Origin: Gemmatimonadaceae bacterium | GTDB lineage: Bacteria > Gemmatimonadota > Gemmatimonadetes > Gemmatimonadales > Gemmatimonadaceae | Assembly (NCBI GenBank): GCA_030647905.1 | Contig: JAUSJA010000029.1 | Location: forward strand, 43,957-107,956 | Length of the DNA stretch: 64,000 nt | Reading direction: 5' to 3' | Shown here: piece after piece, positions 1-10,459 of the stretch | How the letters are laid out: each line of letters starts with the position of its first letter | How positions within the stretch are numbered: the first letter of the stretch is position 1 | Program-made: the position numbers and the translations under genes | Notes under the pieces: generated by a model | Seen by the model: only the letters and a program-made list of their open reading frames with translations | Told to the model about the DNA's origin: nothing | The model's database searches: none

Positions 1-525
1 CATAGCCCCCGCAACCGGTACGTTGCCCAGGTGCTGAAAGAGGCGGGCCTCGCGACGCTCCTCGTGGATCTGCTCACCGAAGAGGAAGAAAGGACCGACG
101 TCATTACACGGCAGCACAGGTTCGACATCCAACTTCTCGCCGATCGCCTGGTGGGCGCGATCGACTGGCTCAACGACGAAGCCTCGACACGTGAGCTGTC
201 GGTAGGCCTGTTCGGCGCGAGCACCGGCGGAGGCGCCGCTCTCGTCGCCGCCGCGGACCGGCCCGATCGAGTCTCAGCCGTCGTTTCGCGGGGAGGGCGA
301 CCGGATCTGGCCGGCGCGGCGCTGCCGCGCGTTAAGGCCCCTACGCTGCTCATCGTCGGCGGCCGCGACGAACAGGTGATAGAGCTGAACCGCGCGGCGA
401 TGGCTCAGATGCACGCGCCGGTGACGCTCGAGATCGTCCCTGGCGCGACTCACCTGTTCGAGGAGCCGGGAACGCTGCAGCAGGTTGCCCGGCTCGCTCG
501 AGACTGGTTCGTCGGACACGCTTGA
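1..525 (+). CDS. Dienelactone hydrolase-type alpha/beta hydrolase, 5' truncated by window edge
   Basis: The frame is open from base 1, so the N-terminus lies outside the window; a GTG at 31 is internal. The visible part starts HSPRNRYVAQVLKEAG, a run typical of alpha/beta hydrolases that are often found next to or fused with phosphoribosyltransferases. The nucleophile elbow is GASTGGG, with Ser in the GxSxG position. A later conserved Asp (GGRDEQV) and His (GATHLFEEPG) complete a Ser-Asp-His triad. Substrate unknown; probably a cytoplasmic esterase or hydrolase. The C-terminus is complete (DWFVGHA then stop). Confidence 0.8.
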   Translation, partial: HSPRNRYVAQVLKEAGLATLLVDLLTEEEERTDVITRQHRFDIQLLADRLVGAIDWLNDEASTRELSVGLFGASTGGGAALVAAADRPDRVSAVVSRGGRPDLAGAALPRVKAPTLLIVGGRDEQVIELNRAAMAQMHAPVTLEIVPGATHLFEEPGTLQQVARLARDWFVGHA

Positions 526-577
526 CATCGCCGCGCGCGGGGTCACTACGGCTGGCCCCGCACGCAGTGAGCCTCTG

Positions 578-1078
578 TCAGAAACGCTGCTCGAGCTCCG
601 GCTGACGCGACGCGTCGGATGGCGGGAGGCGGCTCGCGCCGACCGCGGGCTCCGAGATCCGCTCAACAACGCGCGCGACTTCACGATCAGTCACCTCGCC
701 CCTCCGTGCCGCGGCGCGCGCAAGATCGGCCTGCGCTATCATGCCGACACAGCGACCGGCATCGTCCACCACGACCATGCGACGTATCTGCCGCTCGGCC
801 ATCGTGCGCTCGACGTCCGCGAGATCGACGTCAGGGCCGCAGGTGTGCGGGGACGCCGTCATCACTTCGCTGACTTTCGCTGCCGGGCTCTGGCCGCGCG
901 CCACGCCGCGTACAGCGATGTCGCGATCCGTCACGACTCCTACCACTCGACCGCTCTTTCCGTCCACCACGGGCAGGCACCCGCAATCGTGTTGCGCCAT
1001 CAGGTTCGCCGCCTGCTCGAGCGAGTCTTCAGTGGTGCAGCAGGCCGGGTTCCCCGTCATGATCTCGCGTGCTTTCAT
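578..1078 (-). CDS. CBS-domain pair protein
   Basis: 166 residues. Two CBS motifs occupy nearly the whole protein: the first contains CGCLPVVD and VVGVVTDRDI, the second IRRMVVVDD and CVGMIAQADLA. CBS pairs bind adenosine nucleotides and act as energy or redox sensors; no catalytic domain is attached, so this is a stand-alone regulatory protein. I start it at the ATG at 1078 because GGGAGGA lies just upstream; a longer ORF to 1240 has no such site and low-complexity N-terminal sequence. The partner is not evident from context. Confidence 0.85.
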   Translation of the reverse strand: MKAREIMTGNPACCTTEDSLEQAANLMAQHDCGCLPVVDGKSGRVVGVVTDRDIAVRGVARGQSPAAKVSEVMTASPHTCGPDVDLADVERTMAERQIRRMVVVDDAGRCVGMIAQADLARAAARRGEVTDREVARVVERISEPAVGASRLPPSDASRQPELEQRF

Positions 1079-1251
1079 CAGTCCTCCCTCTCTGGTGTCT
1101 CGACCGCCCGTCCGGACGTCGGCTATCGATCCGCCGCCGGTGACGGCCTTACCAGTCAATCTCGGCAAGAGCGATGCCTTACTCGAACGCGAGGAGCGTG
1201 AGGAGCACCCATTTTTGTGGCCTTTCCGTCGCGCGATCACCGGCGACGCGG

Positions 1252-1920
1252 TCAGCCCCTGGCCGCCCGGGCGAGCGACACTATGCGCTCTATCTGCTCC
1301 GCCTGAGCCAGATGCGTAGTGTCAATGACGACGGCTTTCGGCGCGCGCGCACTCTGCGCAGCGTCCATCTCGTCGCGGAGGCCGATTTTTTCCGTCTCTT
1401 CCGCGATCTCACTCTCCGTTGGCTCGCGCTCCAGCCGCTCGATGAGGCGACGTCTCGCGCGCTCGCCCGGCGCTGCAATGAGAAAGACCTTGAGCCGCGC
1501 GTTCGGGAAAACGACCGTGCCTATATCGCGCCCATCCACGACGACGTCGTATTCCTCGCCCGCCTTGCGAACGAGTGAGTTCACCCACTCCCGGACGGCG
1601 GCCATCTTCGCCACGACCGATACCTTGCTGGTCACCGCTTCACCGCGCATTTCCCGTTCGGCGACGACACCTTCGAGCAGCGGAGTGAATCCCGACTGGG
1701 TAGGTGCAAGCGATACGATCTTCGCGGCTTCGAGGACCGATTCTTCGGTCCACGTTTCGACAGCCCCGCCCATGCGAACGCGCGCGGCCGTGGCGGCGCG
1801 ATAGAGTGCGCCGGAATCGACATGACGAAATCCGAGTGCACGGGCGATCGCTTTCGCGGTGGATGATTTTCCGGATGCTGCCGGGCCATCTATCGCGACG
1901 ACCATCTTCTGACTTGACAT
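1252..1920 (-). CDS. cmk: (d)CMP kinase
   Basis: 222 residues, the normal length for cytidylate kinase, which phosphorylates CMP and dCMP with ATP for nucleic acid and lipid precursor synthesis. The P-loop GPAASGKSS is at about residues 12-20, followed by HVDSGALYRA, the substrate-binding part of the family. DGRDIGTVVFP in the middle is also diagnostic. The start at 1920 is chosen by homology; ATG at 1905 is possible and neither has a strong ribosome site. It is the last gene of the run that began with the lysine genes. In many bacteria cmk sits directly after aroA; here three glycan genes lie between them. Confidence 0.93.
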   Translation of the reverse strand: MSSQKMVVAIDGPAASGKSSTAKAIARALGFRHVDSGALYRAATAARVRMGGAVETWTEESVLEAAKIVSLAPTQSGFTPLLEGVVAEREMRGEAVTSKVSVVAKMAAVREWVNSLVRKAGEEYDVVVDGRDIGTVVFPNARLKVFLIAAPGERARRRLIERLEREPTESEIAEETEKIGLRDEMDAAQSARAPKAVVIDTTHLAQAEQIERIVSLARAARG

Positions 1921-1942
1921 CAGCCGAATATAATCGGCGCGG

Positions 1943-2887
1943 CTAGGTGGATGACCGTTTGTCGCCGCGCCTGAGCTGCTCCACTTCACTCCGCAGCAGA
2001 GCGATCATTTCGGCCGTGAAGCCGAATCCGAACAAGCTGATTCCGACGACGATCAGCAGCAGGACCAGGCCGAGCAGGGGGCGGTATCCCGTGGGCGGCG
2101 GCCCGATCCCGAATCCCCTCAGGATTGTCGCGATGAGCCCGATCAGGACGCCGAGACCGGTGAGCGCCAGCCCTGCCCCGCCGAACAGCTGCATCGGCTT
2201 GCGACTGAAGCGGAGATAGAACCACACGACCAGCAGATCACCGACGCTCGATGTCACGCGTCCCGCGCCGGTGTACTTCGAAACTCCAGCGCGTCGGGGA
2301 AACAGCTCGATGTCAATCTCGGCGACCGAGAACCCGTTGGCGTACGCAATCACCACGAAGAAGCGGTGCCAGTCGTGGCGCAGGGACACGCTGTCGAGAA
2401 CTTCCCGCCGGAACGCCTTCATCGAGTTGAGGTCGCGCACCGGGACATCGAACAGGAAGCGCGACAGCCGATTGTAAACGGAGCTGACGGCGCGCTTCTC
2501 GTATGCGCCGACTTTTCGTCCGGTCACGATGTCCCACCCGGAGTCGATCTCCGCCATGAACCGCGGGATCTCCTCGGTCGAATGCTGCAGGTCCGCGTCG
2601 AACACGATGAAGACATCGGCCCTGGATTCACGCGCACCGGTGAGTATCGCCTCGGTCTTGCCGAGATTCCGGCGATGTCTCGCGACGCGCGCACGGTCTC
2701 CCATTCGCGTCGCGGCTGCGACCGAGAGAGCCCACGTCTCGTCGGTGGATCCATCGTCCACGAGAATCACTTCTCCATCGAGACCGTGCCTGGCGAAAGT
2801 CGCCTCCAGCGCGTCGAACAACGGCCCGATGTTCTCGGCTTCGTTGTACGCCGGAATGATGACGGTGAAGGCGGGAGCTTTCGTCAC
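1943..2887 (-). CDS. GT2 family glycosyltransferase, dolichol-phosphate mannosyltransferase/ArnC type
   Basis: 314 residues. The N-terminal GT-A domain starts TVIIPAYNEAENI and has DDGSTD near residues 44-49 and DADLQ near 97-101, the nucleotide-sugar and metal-binding motifs. Two hydrophobic helices follow at about 232-258 and 269-296, as in polyprenyl-phosphate glycosyltransferases that transfer a sugar from a nucleotide donor to undecaprenyl phosphate at the inner membrane. Its start overlaps the stop of the upstream YfhO-like gene by 4 bases, so the two are probably coupled: this enzyme may make the lipid-linked sugar that the membrane protein uses. The sugar is unknown. Confidence 0.88.
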   Translation of the reverse strand: MTKAPAFTVIIPAYNEAENIGPLFDALEATFARHGLDGEVILVDDGSTDETWALSVAAATRMGDRARVARHRRNLGKTEAILTGARESRADVFIVFDADLQHSTEEIPRFMAEIDSGWDIVTGRKVGAYEKRAVSSVYNRLSRFLFDVPVRDLNSMKAFRREVLDSVSLRHDWHRFFVVIAYANGFSVAEIDIELFPRRAGVSKYTGAGRVTSSVGDLLVVWFYLRFSRKPMQLFGGAGLALTGLGVLIGLIATILRGFGIGPPPTGYRPLLGLVLLLIVVGISLFGFGFTAEMIALLRSEVEQLRRGDKRSST

Positions 2888-5355
2888 GCTGGCTCGGGCT
2901 CGCCCTTCCGCCGCCGCGCGCTCACCCCCGCGTAACCGACTCCGTAGGCGATCAGTACGAGAAAGAGAATCGAGCTGATCATGCGTCCCTTCGTCAGTGA
3001 GTCGGGGTCGAACTCGAATCTCACGACGTGCGTGCCGCTTCCCACGGGGACTCCGCGGAACGCGACGTTGGTGATCGCGATGAGTGTCGGCTTGTCATCC
3101 ACCCATGCCTTCCACCCGTGTGCGTAAACGTCGCTGAGAACGAGCAGCGCGGGCCGGTTGGTCGTCGTGCGCACTACCACGCGGTCGGGCTTCCGTTCCG
3201 TGATGGCGGCGGCCTGCGTCAACGGCGTCTGCGGCAGCGGTTCGCCGACCGGGCGATCGACGACTGCGACGAAGGCCGGATCCCATCCGTTGAGCTTCAT
3301 GAACGCGAGAGCGCTGTCGGCATCCGGAATCACGCGCACCTCGGGGACGATGTATGCGCGCGGCAGCGCCCGGTTGTTCCGATACACGATCGCTGTGGAC
3401 CCGCGATAGACCTCCTCGATGTCCGGCGTCGCCTTGTTGCTGTCGGTGCTGAACATCTGGAGCTCCAGGCCGCTTACGATGTAGCGGATGTTCGCGGCGC
3501 TCATGAACGCCGGCCACTGTGTGAAGTTGTGCCAATCCACATACACCTGCCGTCCAGCGCCGGCGAATTTGTTGAAGCGCTCGAGCTGATTACCGTGCTC
3601 TCCGCCGACCTGCTCGAACCCGAAGTGCATCAGGTAGTTCCGGAGAGGAATGCTATTGTTGCCGACGCGGTCGTTTCCGTGGTACACGGCCTGGTTGCCG
3701 AATGGAAACACCCACACGCGACCGCTGTCGCCCTGTGACTTCAGAAACTCGACGACGTCATCCGCCGCGTACACCTGGTCCGGCGGCTGCACCGTCTGGA
3801 AGAACTTTCGCGTCACTACCCAGAGATCGGTGAGTGTGAGGACGCTGAGCGCCGTCGCCAGCACGCGAGACGAAAGCTTGTTGGATGCCCACCGCCACAG
3901 CAGGAACGAGGTCACGCCAAGGAAGAGCCCGAATCGAATCCACCCGACCGCCTCTCCCATCGGCGACGGAATCGCCTGAGACGTGAACAGCAGGAGCACC
4001 GCGAGAATCATCAGACCCGCCGTCATGTAGCGCGCATAGTCCGCGTCGGTCCGCATTTTCGTTCCGGCCTTCGCCGACCTCTTCACTGTGCGCTCGCTCT
4101 CCGCTGCGTTGTCCCGTACACGGGCGATCGCCTCGAGGGTGAGTGCCGCCATCGTCACGAGCGATACCGACACGAGGAAGAACGAGATGGACGGCGCGCG
4201 GAATTTGTTGACTCCCGGCAGATAGTTGAAATACACCTTATAGAGTCGTGTGTATCCGCCGAACGACATGCTTGTCGCGACCAGAGCAGTCACGCCGAAG
4301 AATGCCCAGTAGCGGCTGCGCCTCGAGAAATAGAACCCGAGCAGAAGCATGGCGATGACGAACGCGCCGACGTACTCAGTGTGCTGCTTGAAGAAGCTTT
4401 TGCCGTGATACGTCTGAAGCGTGCCCTGCTGCTCGGGAATCGCCAGGCCGGCGATCTCCGCCGGGGGCATCGAGAAGGACGTTGCGTACTCGTACCCGCG
4501 CCCGCCGGCGGCACCTCGCGGAGATTCTGCGACGTAGTCGAGGAACGGGAGGAAGTTCACCGCGGCGAGCGAGAACGCGAAGCCCACTGCCAGCAGCGCC
4601 TTCCCCATTCGTGCCGCGACCCTCGGCCGGCCAGCGGTGCGGAACTGCCACGCACAGAAGAGAGTCCACGCGGCGGCGACGAGCAGCAGGTAGTAGTTGC
4701 TCTGGATCTGGAATGACAGCAGCGAGAAGCCCAGCGTCGCCGCGAGACCGACGAAGGGGGCGATTGCGCCGGTGCGCATGCCCCGGTGGATGCAGCAGAA
4801 CACGAGCGGCGAGAATGTCGCGACGATTATCCGGCCATCGTGCCCGCTGTACACGCCCGACATCGTCATGCCGGTGAACATGAAAGCGAGACCGGCGACG
4901 AACGCGACCCAGGTGCGCACTCCAAGCTCGCGCGCGAACAGATACATCCCGGTCCCCGCGATCGCAAACTGCGTCAGCAGCAGCGCGGGGAAAATCCGGG
5001 AGTCCGGCAAAAGGAACATCAACAGGAGGCGAGTCGGGTAGTACGTGCTTCCCGGATTGGCATGAAGGGGAACGCCTCCGTAGACGTACGGCACCCACTT
5101 TGGAATCACTCCCGCGCGCAGCTGGCTGGAGAGGAACTCCATGAACTGGTAACCGCCGGCGAGATAATCCGTGCCGAAAATCCCGCGGTCCGGCAGAAAC
5201 GCCGGAGCGAAGTAAATGATCGCGAGCGCGAAGAAAATAGCGGCAGCAAGGCGGAACGGCACGACGAGGTCAGTGTCGGCCGGTCGCGCCGGGACCGTCG
5301 TGCGCGGACCGGGCGTTTGCCGGTCCTTCCGCGAAGCCTGTTTGGATGCGCTCAC
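2884..5355 (-). CDS. YfhO-like polytopic membrane protein (putative glycosyltransferase)
   Basis: 823 residues with about a dozen hydrophobic helices in the first 550 residues, then a soluble C-terminal part and one last helix near the C-terminus. The first periplasmic loop carries GIFGTDYLAGGYQ and the YfhO-type YGGVPLHANPGSTYYP. YfhO proteins resemble lipid-linked-sugar transferases and decorate surface polymers. The frame is open to 5568, but that would overlap the upstream gene; I use GTG at 5355, which gives a natural N-terminus, though without a clear ribosome site. Coupled to the GT2 gene downstream by ATGA. Confidence 0.72.
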   Translation of the reverse strand: MSASKQASRKDRQTPGPRTTVPARPADTDLVVPFRLAAAIFFALAIIYFAPAFLPDRGIFGTDYLAGGYQFMEFLSSQLRAGVIPKWVPYVYGGVPLHANPGSTYYPTRLLLMFLLPDSRIFPALLLTQFAIAGTGMYLFARELGVRTWVAFVAGLAFMFTGMTMSGVYSGHDGRIIVATFSPLVFCCIHRGMRTGAIAPFVGLAATLGFSLLSFQIQSNYYLLLVAAAWTLFCAWQFRTAGRPRVAARMGKALLAVGFAFSLAAVNFLPFLDYVAESPRGAAGGRGYEYATSFSMPPAEIAGLAIPEQQGTLQTYHGKSFFKQHTEYVGAFVIAMLLLGFYFSRRSRYWAFFGVTALVATSMSFGGYTRLYKVYFNYLPGVNKFRAPSISFFLVSVSLVTMAALTLEAIARVRDNAAESERTVKRSAKAGTKMRTDADYARYMTAGLMILAVLLLFTSQAIPSPMGEAVGWIRFGLFLGVTSFLLWRWASNKLSSRVLATALSVLTLTDLWVVTRKFFQTVQPPDQVYAADDVVEFLKSQGDSGRVWVFPFGNQAVYHGNDRVGNNSIPLRNYLMHFGFEQVGGEHGNQLERFNKFAGAGRQVYVDWHNFTQWPAFMSAANIRYIVSGLELQMFSTDSNKATPDIEEVYRGSTAIVYRNNRALPRAYIVPEVRVIPDADSALAFMKLNGWDPAFVAVVDRPVGEPLPQTPLTQAAAITERKPDRVVVRTTTNRPALLVLSDVYAHGWKAWVDDKPTLIAITNVAFRGVPVGSGTHVVRFEFDPDSLTKGRMISSILFLVLIAYGVGYAGVSARRRKGEPEPA

Positions 5356-5461
5356 TTGTGTGGCAATATTGAAGGGCCGTGGGAGACCATGTCGGGGTCC
5401 TGGATGGAAGGCCTTCGTGCGCCAGGCGAGGCGAGCCCCGTGCCGGCGTGCCACAAAGCTC

Positions 5462-6706
5462 TCAATGGCCCCCGATTCGCGCCAGTCTTTTCGCGGCGAT
5501 TTTCGCGGCGATCGCCGATTCGTAGACCGATAGAAGACGCGATACGATGGTGTTCCATCCGAAGGCACGTCCAGCGTACGCTGCCCCGCGGCTGGCGATC
5601 ATCGCAAGCTCTGCCGGATCGTCCATCGCCTTCGAGATAGCGACGGCCAGTGACACTGCGTCACCCGGCGGAACGAGGAGGCCGGTATCGCCGTCGCAGA
5701 TGATGTCCACGATGCCGCCGGCGGACGCGGCGATTACCGGCTTCCCGTATCCCATCGCTTCGATCAATACGACGCCGAGCCCTTCCGTCTCGCCCGTCGC
5801 GGTGACGATCGCGGGAAGGACGAGCGCATCGCAGGTTTCGAACAGCTCGTTCACTCGCTTCTTGTCCACCACGCCTTCGAAAGTCACGCGGTTCCCGAGC
5901 CCGAGCGCCTCCGATGCCGCGATCAGATTTTCCTTCTCCGGCCCTCCGCCCACGATCCGAAGATGGAGCCGCGCATCCGAAGCGATGAGGGCGACGGCGC
6001 GCAGCAACACGTCCACTCCCTTTCTGCGCACGAGTCTCCCCACAAAGAGAAGCTCGAACGGATCGTCGCGACGACGCACGACGGTAGCTGAGCCGGAAGA
6101 ATCAGTGCGGCTCACCGCGGCCGCGCCGAAAGGCACCGTGACGCTCTGTGCGCCGGGCACGTGCTCGCGAAGCCGCGCGGCGGTATGGCTGGAAATCACG
6201 GTGACGGCATCGGAGGCTCGCACGATGCTGCGCAGAAGGGGTCCGAACACGCCTCGCGCAGGGCCCGTCCAGTTCAGCTCCGACGAGAAGAAAGTGGACA
6301 CGAGCGCCGCACGCGACGCCCGCTTCGCGGCGATCGCGAACAGGCCATGCGGGATCGGCCAGAATGCGTGCACGACATCGAACTCCCCTTCGCGTGCGAT
6401 GCGCGCCGCAGCCGCGGAGCCGGCGGCCAGATATGACGGCAGCAGAGCGGCGAACAACGGATTCGCGGCGATCCTGTCGAGCGCCGGCACGTCGTGCGTG
6501 AGCGTCTCGAGCCTCGCGGGCGCGTATCGGAACCGATGGACCTTCACGCCACCGATCGTACCTGTTCGCGATCCGCGATACGATGGAGCGAGAACCTCGA
6601 CCTCCGTGCCCGCCATCCGCAGCCGGTCAATGGTCTCGCCCATCCACGGAGTGATGACGTCACCCTCATGGCGCGGATAAGCCGTCACGATGAAAAGAAC
6701 TTTCAT
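5462..6706 (-). CDS. GT4 family glycosyltransferase
   Basis: 414 residues with the GT-B fold. It starts MKVLFIVTAYPRHEGD, normal for glycosyltransferase family 4, and the C-terminal half has LFVGRLVRRKGVD and EGLGVVLIEAMGYGKPVIA, whose E-x7-E pattern binds the nucleotide sugar. Likely a cytoplasmic enzyme adding a sugar to a lipid-linked glycan. A longer ORF to 6814 is not used because the ATG at 6706 matches the family start exactly. It begins 19 bases after the aroA stop, so it belongs to the same transcript. Confidence 0.88.
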   Translation of the reverse strand: MKVLFIVTAYPRHEGDVITPWMGETIDRLRMAGTEVEVLAPSYRGSRTGTIGGVKVHRFRYAPARLETLTHDVPALDRIAANPLFAALLPSYLAAGSAAAARIAREGEFDVVHAFWPIPHGLFAIAAKRASRAALVSTFFSSELNWTGPARGVFGPLLRSIVRASDAVTVISSHTAARLREHVPGAQSVTVPFGAAAVSRTDSSGSATVVRRRDDPFELLFVGRLVRRKGVDVLLRAVALIASDARLHLRIVGGGPEKENLIAASEALGLGNRVTFEGVVDKKRVNELFETCDALVLPAIVTATGETEGLGVVLIEAMGYGKPVIAASAGGIVDIICDGDTGLLVPPGDAVSLAVAISKAMDDPAELAMIASRGAAYAGRAFGWNTIVSRLLSVYESAIAAKIAAKRLARIGGH

Positions 6707-6725
6707 GAAGACGATTGCCGTCCGG

Positions 6726-7982
6726 CTACTGTCGTAATCGTTCGAGATCGGCCCAGAATCCCGGATACGACACTTCGACGCATTCGCGATCGTCGATCTC
6801 GATGGCGTTTCCACGAAGCGCGCCGAGGATTCCGAAGGCCATCGCGATCCGGTGATCGCCAGCCGTGGCTACGCGGCCCGTGAGAGGCATGCGCCGCCCT
6901 GAAATACGAAAGCCATCGGGCAGCTCCTCGGCGGTGGCGCCAATTGCGTTGAGGTTCGAAACGACCGTCGAGATACGATCGCTCTCCTTCACCCGCAACT
7001 CCGCGGCTCCGGTCACCTCGAGATTTGTGCCCGCCGCCGCCGCAACACACGCCATGAGCGGCAGCTCGTCTATCATCGCCGGCACTTCTTCGCCGGAGAT
7101 CACCGCATCGGAAAGTCTGGAGGGACGCGCGACGACAGTGGCCGCGCTGTCTCCCGCGATAGCCGTTCTCTCCACATACTCGATGTCGGCCCCCATCGCC
7201 GCCAGTGCGTCGAGGAACCCCGTGCGAGTAGGATTGATGCAAACACGGGGCAGGACGACCTCTCCCCCGCCACGCAATATGCCGAGCGCGACGAGATAGG
7301 CGGCGGAAGACGGATCGCCGGGCACCTCCATGTCCAGCGGGCCGAGCGACGCGACGGGCGCCAGACTCACGGTGACATCATCGGTCGAGACCGCCGCGCC
7401 GAGCGAGACGAGCATGCGCTCGGTGTGATCCCGCGACTTGTGGGACTCGCGGACCGACACCTGGACTCCGGCGACGAGGCCGGCGAGGAGGATCGCGCTC
7501 TTCGTCTGCCCGCTTGCGGCGCGCGTGTTCCACGCGATGGCCGAGAGGTGGCCCCCATGCACCGTCATCGGAAGCCCGTCGCCGCGCGCGAACTCGAACC
7601 GGGCCCCCATCGCGGTGAGTGGCTCCGCGATGCGTTTCATCGGGCGCCTGCTGAGACTGGCATCGCCTTCGAAGCGCGACGAGAACGGATATGCAGCGGC
7701 GACTCCGGCCATCAGGCGCACTGTCGTCCCGCTGTTGCCGGCGTCGAGGGCGGCGCCGGGTTCGGTGAGTCCGCGCAATCCCATGCCGGCGATTCTGAAG
7801 CTCGGCGACAGGTCAGGAATGCGCGCACCCATCGCGCGAAGCACGGCAGCCGTCGAACGCACGTCCGCCGACTGGAGAATTCCTCCGATGCGCGACTGGC
7901 CCGTTGCAAGCGCGCCGAGAATCAGCGCGCGGTGCGAGATGGACTTGTCACCGGGTACGCGGACGGTGCCGCGCCCCGTCAT
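6726..7982 (-). CDS. aroA: 3-phosphoshikimate 1-carboxyvinyltransferase (EPSP synthase)
   Basis: 418 residues. Joins shikimate-3-phosphate and phosphoenolpyruvate in the chorismate pathway. Diagnostic motifs are [17 protein letters not shown] near the N-terminus, [24 protein letters not shown] and [11 protein letters not shown] near the C-terminus. The protein starts almost directly at the first motif, so it is slightly short at the N-terminus, but the ATG overlaps the dapD stop by ATGA, which fixes the start. Placement after the lysine genes puts aromatic and diaminopimelate synthesis on one transcript. Confidence 0.95.
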   Translation of the reverse strand: MTGRGTVRVPGDKSISHRALILGALATGQSRIGGILQSADVRSTAAVLRAMGARIPDLSPSFRIAGMGLRGLTEPGAALDAGNSGTTVRLMAGVAAAYPFSSRFEGDASLSRRPMKRIAEPLTAMGARFEFARGDGLPMTVHGGHLSAIAWNTRAASGQTKSAILLAGLVAGVQVSVRESHKSRDHTERMLVSLGAAVSTDDVTVSLAPVASLGPLDMEVPGDPSSAAYLVALGILRGGGEVVLPRVCINPTRTGFLDALAAMGADIEYVERTAIAGDSAATVVARPSRLSDAVISGEEVPAMIDELPLMACVAAAAGTNLEVTGAAELRVKESDRISTVVSNLNAIGATAEELPDGFRISGRRMPLTGRVATAGDHRIAMAFGILGALRGNAIEIDDRECVEVSYPGFWADLERLRQ

Positions 7983-8821
7983 CGCAGCCAGCCTTCGAGG
8001 GCTGTCGCGCTATCCGTCTTGTCATCGCGGTACTTCACGATGACAGGCGTCTGAAGAGACAGTCCCTCGCTCTCACCCCACCGCGACGTCACACGCCGCG
8101 CGCCTGGAACGACCACCGCGCTCGCTGGAATCTCGAGCGGCCTGTCCGCCGTCCCCCGGTACACTGTTTCGCGCACGAGGTCGAACACCGGCGTTCCTCT
8201 CGTAAGTATGACTCCGGCTCCGATCACCGCACGCTCCCTCACGACCGTGCCTTCGTAGATGCCGCAGTTGCCGCCGACGATGACGTCATCCTCGACCACG
8301 ACCGGCGACGCGTTCACCGGCTCGAGCACGCCACCGATCTGAGCCGCCGCGCTGAGATGCACGCGCTCTCCGACCTGCGCGCACGATCCGACGAGCGCGT
8401 GCGAGTCAACCATCGTTCCCGCTCCGACGTACGCGCCGACGTTGATGTACATCGGGGGCATGCAAACGACTCCCGCGGCGACGTACGCTCCGCGGCGGAT
8501 CGCCGAGCCGCCCGGCACCACGCGAATGCCGTCGGCGAGCGTGAGGTTACGCGGCGGATAAGTGTCCTTGTCGAAGAAACTGAAGCCGCTCGACATGTCC
8601 GTCAGCGTGCCGACCTGAAATCCGAGAAGAATTCCCCGCTTCACCCACGGAACTGCATTCCAGGATCCATCTGTACCCCGCTCCGCTGCTCTGACCTCGC
8701 CCGCTTCCAGCGAAGTGAGCAGCGCGTCCACCGCCTCGCGTGCGCCAACCGCGTGCTTGCCGGCGGCGGCATCGGACAACGCGGACTCTATACGATCTCG
8801 CAGCGCGGTTGCGTTGCTCAC
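7979..8821 (-). CDS. dapD: 2,3,4,5-tetrahydropyridine-2,6-dicarboxylate N-succinyltransferase (or acetyltransferase)
   Basis: 280 residues. Acylates tetrahydrodipicolinate in diaminopimelate and lysine synthesis. The middle is a left-handed beta-helix with hexapeptide repeats (for example [38 protein letters not shown]), and [18 protein letters not shown] precedes it. The succinyl versus acetyl donor cannot be told from reading; the DapE-like hydrolase upstream could remove either. Start is GTG at 8821, four bases after the dapA stop; the ORF extends further but would run through dapA. Confidence 0.9.
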   Translation of the reverse strand: MSNATALRDRIESALSDAAAGKHAVGAREAVDALLTSLEAGEVRAAERGTDGSWNAVPWVKRGILLGFQVGTLTDMSSGFSFFDKDTYPPRNLTLADGIRVVPGGSAIRRGAYVAAGVVCMPPMYINVGAYVGAGTMVDSHALVGSCAQVGERVHLSAAAQIGGVLEPVNASPVVVEDDVIVGGNCGIYEGTVVRERAVIGAGVILTRGTPVFDLVRETVYRGTADRPLEIPASAVVVPGARRVTSRWGESEGLSLQTPVIVKYRDDKTDSATALEGWLR

Positions 8822-8825
8822 GGCG

Positions 8826-9743
8826 TCACGCGTCCATCGCTCCGGCGGCGCGAAGAGCGTCGCGTAACAAACCCTCGTGCGCGTCCCTGAGCGGCACCAG
8901 CGGAAGGCGCAGCACATTTCGAAAGCGCCCCATCATCGCCAACGCCGCCTTCACAGGCATGGGGTTCGATTCGACGAACGCGGCCGTCGTCCACGGCGCG
9001 AGGCGGTGCGCGATTTCGCGGGCGCCGCTCGTGTCCCCCGCGTCGTAGAGCTCGACGAGCTTCGACGCCAGCCGCGGAACGACGTTCGACGTGACCGAGA
9101 CGACCCCGTCCCCCCCCTCGGCCATCACCGCCAGCGTCAAACCGTCGTCTCCCGACAGCACCGTGAAGTTCTCGGGCCGGTTGCGAATGATCTCGGCGAT
9201 CTGGCCGAGGTTTCCCGACGCCTCCTTCACAGCGGTGATGTTGCCGTGTTCCGCAAGCTCGAGGGTGGTCGCCGCCTCGACATTGCTGCCGGTTCTCCCG
9301 GGAACGTTGTACACGACCAGAGGCAGATCCACCGCGTCGGCGATCGCCCGGAAGTGCGCGATAATTCCTCGCTGCGGCGGCTTGTTGTACATCGGCGACG
9401 TATGGAGGAGGTGCGTCGCCCCCGCGGACCGCATCTCCTTCGACAGGGCGATCGCCTTCTTCGTGTCGTTCGAGCCGGCGCCGGCCACTACCGGCACGCG
9501 GCCGTTCACCTGCTCGACGGTGATCTCGACCACGCGCCGGTGCTCGTCCGGCGTCATCGTTGCCGCTTCACCCGTCGAGCCGCAAGGGACCACAAAGTGA
9601 ATGCCCTCTGTCACCTGCCACTCGACGAACGCGCGCAGAGCCGCCTCGTCCAGCTCTCCGGAATCCGTGAACGGCGTGGCGAGCGCGGTACCGCAGCCAC
9701 GCAGGAGCGGCCTCAACCTGGTATCGGAGGGCATTCGAATCAT
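8826..9743 (-). CDS. dapA: 4-hydroxy-tetrahydrodipicolinate synthase
   Basis: 305 residues, a TIM-barrel aldolase that condenses pyruvate with aspartate semialdehyde. Motifs: [22 protein letters not shown] (hydroxyl relay), [14 protein letters not shown] with the catalytic Tyr, and [10 protein letters not shown] with the Schiff-base Lys. Starts within an ATGA overlap with dapB at 9743; the Met at 9734 is an alternative. Sits in pathway order next to dapB and lysC. Confidence 0.96.
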   Translation of the reverse strand: MIRMPSDTRLRPLLRGCGTALATPFTDSGELDEAALRAFVEWQVTEGIHFVVPCGSTGEAATMTPDEHRRVVEITVEQVNGRVPVVAGAGSNDTKKAIALSKEMRSAGATHLLHTSPMYNKPPQRGIIAHFRAIADAVDLPLVVYNVPGRTGSNVEAATTLELAEHGNITAVKEASGNLGQIAEIIRNRPENFTVLSGDDGLTLAVMAEGGDGVVSVTSNVVPRLASKLVELYDAGDTSGAREIAHRLAPWTTAAFVESNPMPVKAALAMMGRFRNVLRLPLVPLRDAHEGLLRDALRAAGAMDA

Positions 9744-10459
9744 TTCGCCTCCGGCGTCCCTTCCGGTGAAAACCCGAGGACGTCACGCATCGTGAACACT
9801 CCTTTCTTTCCGATCAGCCATTGAGCCGCACGGAGCGCGCCATCGGCGAACACGCGCCGGTCGCGGGCTTCATGACGCATGATGATCTGCTCGAACTTTC
9901 CGTCGAATATCAGCTCGTGCGTACCCGGCACCGAGCCGGTGCGGATGCTGGTCACCGGCAGCGGCTTTCCCATCACACCTTCCATTGCGCGCGCGATCGC
10001 CAGCGCGGTGCCGGACGGCGCATCCTTCTTTGCAGAGTGATGCGTCTCGACCATCGCCGCGGAGAAATCGGATCGCGACATGATCCTCGCCGCCTCTCGC
10101 GCAAGCTCGACGAACAGCGTGACACCCACCGAGAAGTTGGGCGCCCACAGCAGCGATGCGCCTTCCTCGTTGGCGGTCGCGGTAATCAGCGGCAACGCCT
10201 GGTACCATCCGGTGGTGCCGATTACCACCGGCACTCCCTCGTGAATGCACGCCATGATGTTGGAGACCGCCGATGACGGCTCGGTGAACTCGATCGCAAC
10301 GTCTGGGTCGCCGAGCGCACGCCGTGTGATTCCGACGCCATCGCGATTGTGCTCTTCGCCCAGCATCGCGGTGAGGTGCCACCCGCGCTCCTGCACCATC
10401 TGGCCGATGATGCGGCCCATTTTTCCGTCGCCGATGATGGCGATCGCCGGCTCTTTCAT
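9740..10459 (-). CDS. dapB: 4-hydroxy-tetrahydrodipicolinate reductase
   Basis: 239 residues. Reduces the DapA product with NAD(P)H. The N-terminal Rossmann motif is IIGDGKMGRIIG and the signature ETHHSAKKDAPSGTA carries the catalytic His and Lys. Start overlaps the lysC stop by 4 bases and its stop overlaps dapA by 4, so translation is probably coupled through the operon. Confidence 0.96.
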   Translation of the reverse strand: MKEPAIAIIGDGKMGRIIGQMVQERGWHLTAMLGEEHNRDGVGITRRALGDPDVAIEFTEPSSAVSNIMACIHEGVPVVIGTTGWYQALPLITATANEEGASLLWAPNFSVGVTLFVELAREAARIMSRSDFSAAMVETHHSAKKDAPSGTALAIARAMEGVMGKPLPVTSIRTGSVPGTHELIFDGKFEQIIMRHEARDRRVFADGALRAAQWLIGKKGVFTMRDVLGFSPEGTPEAK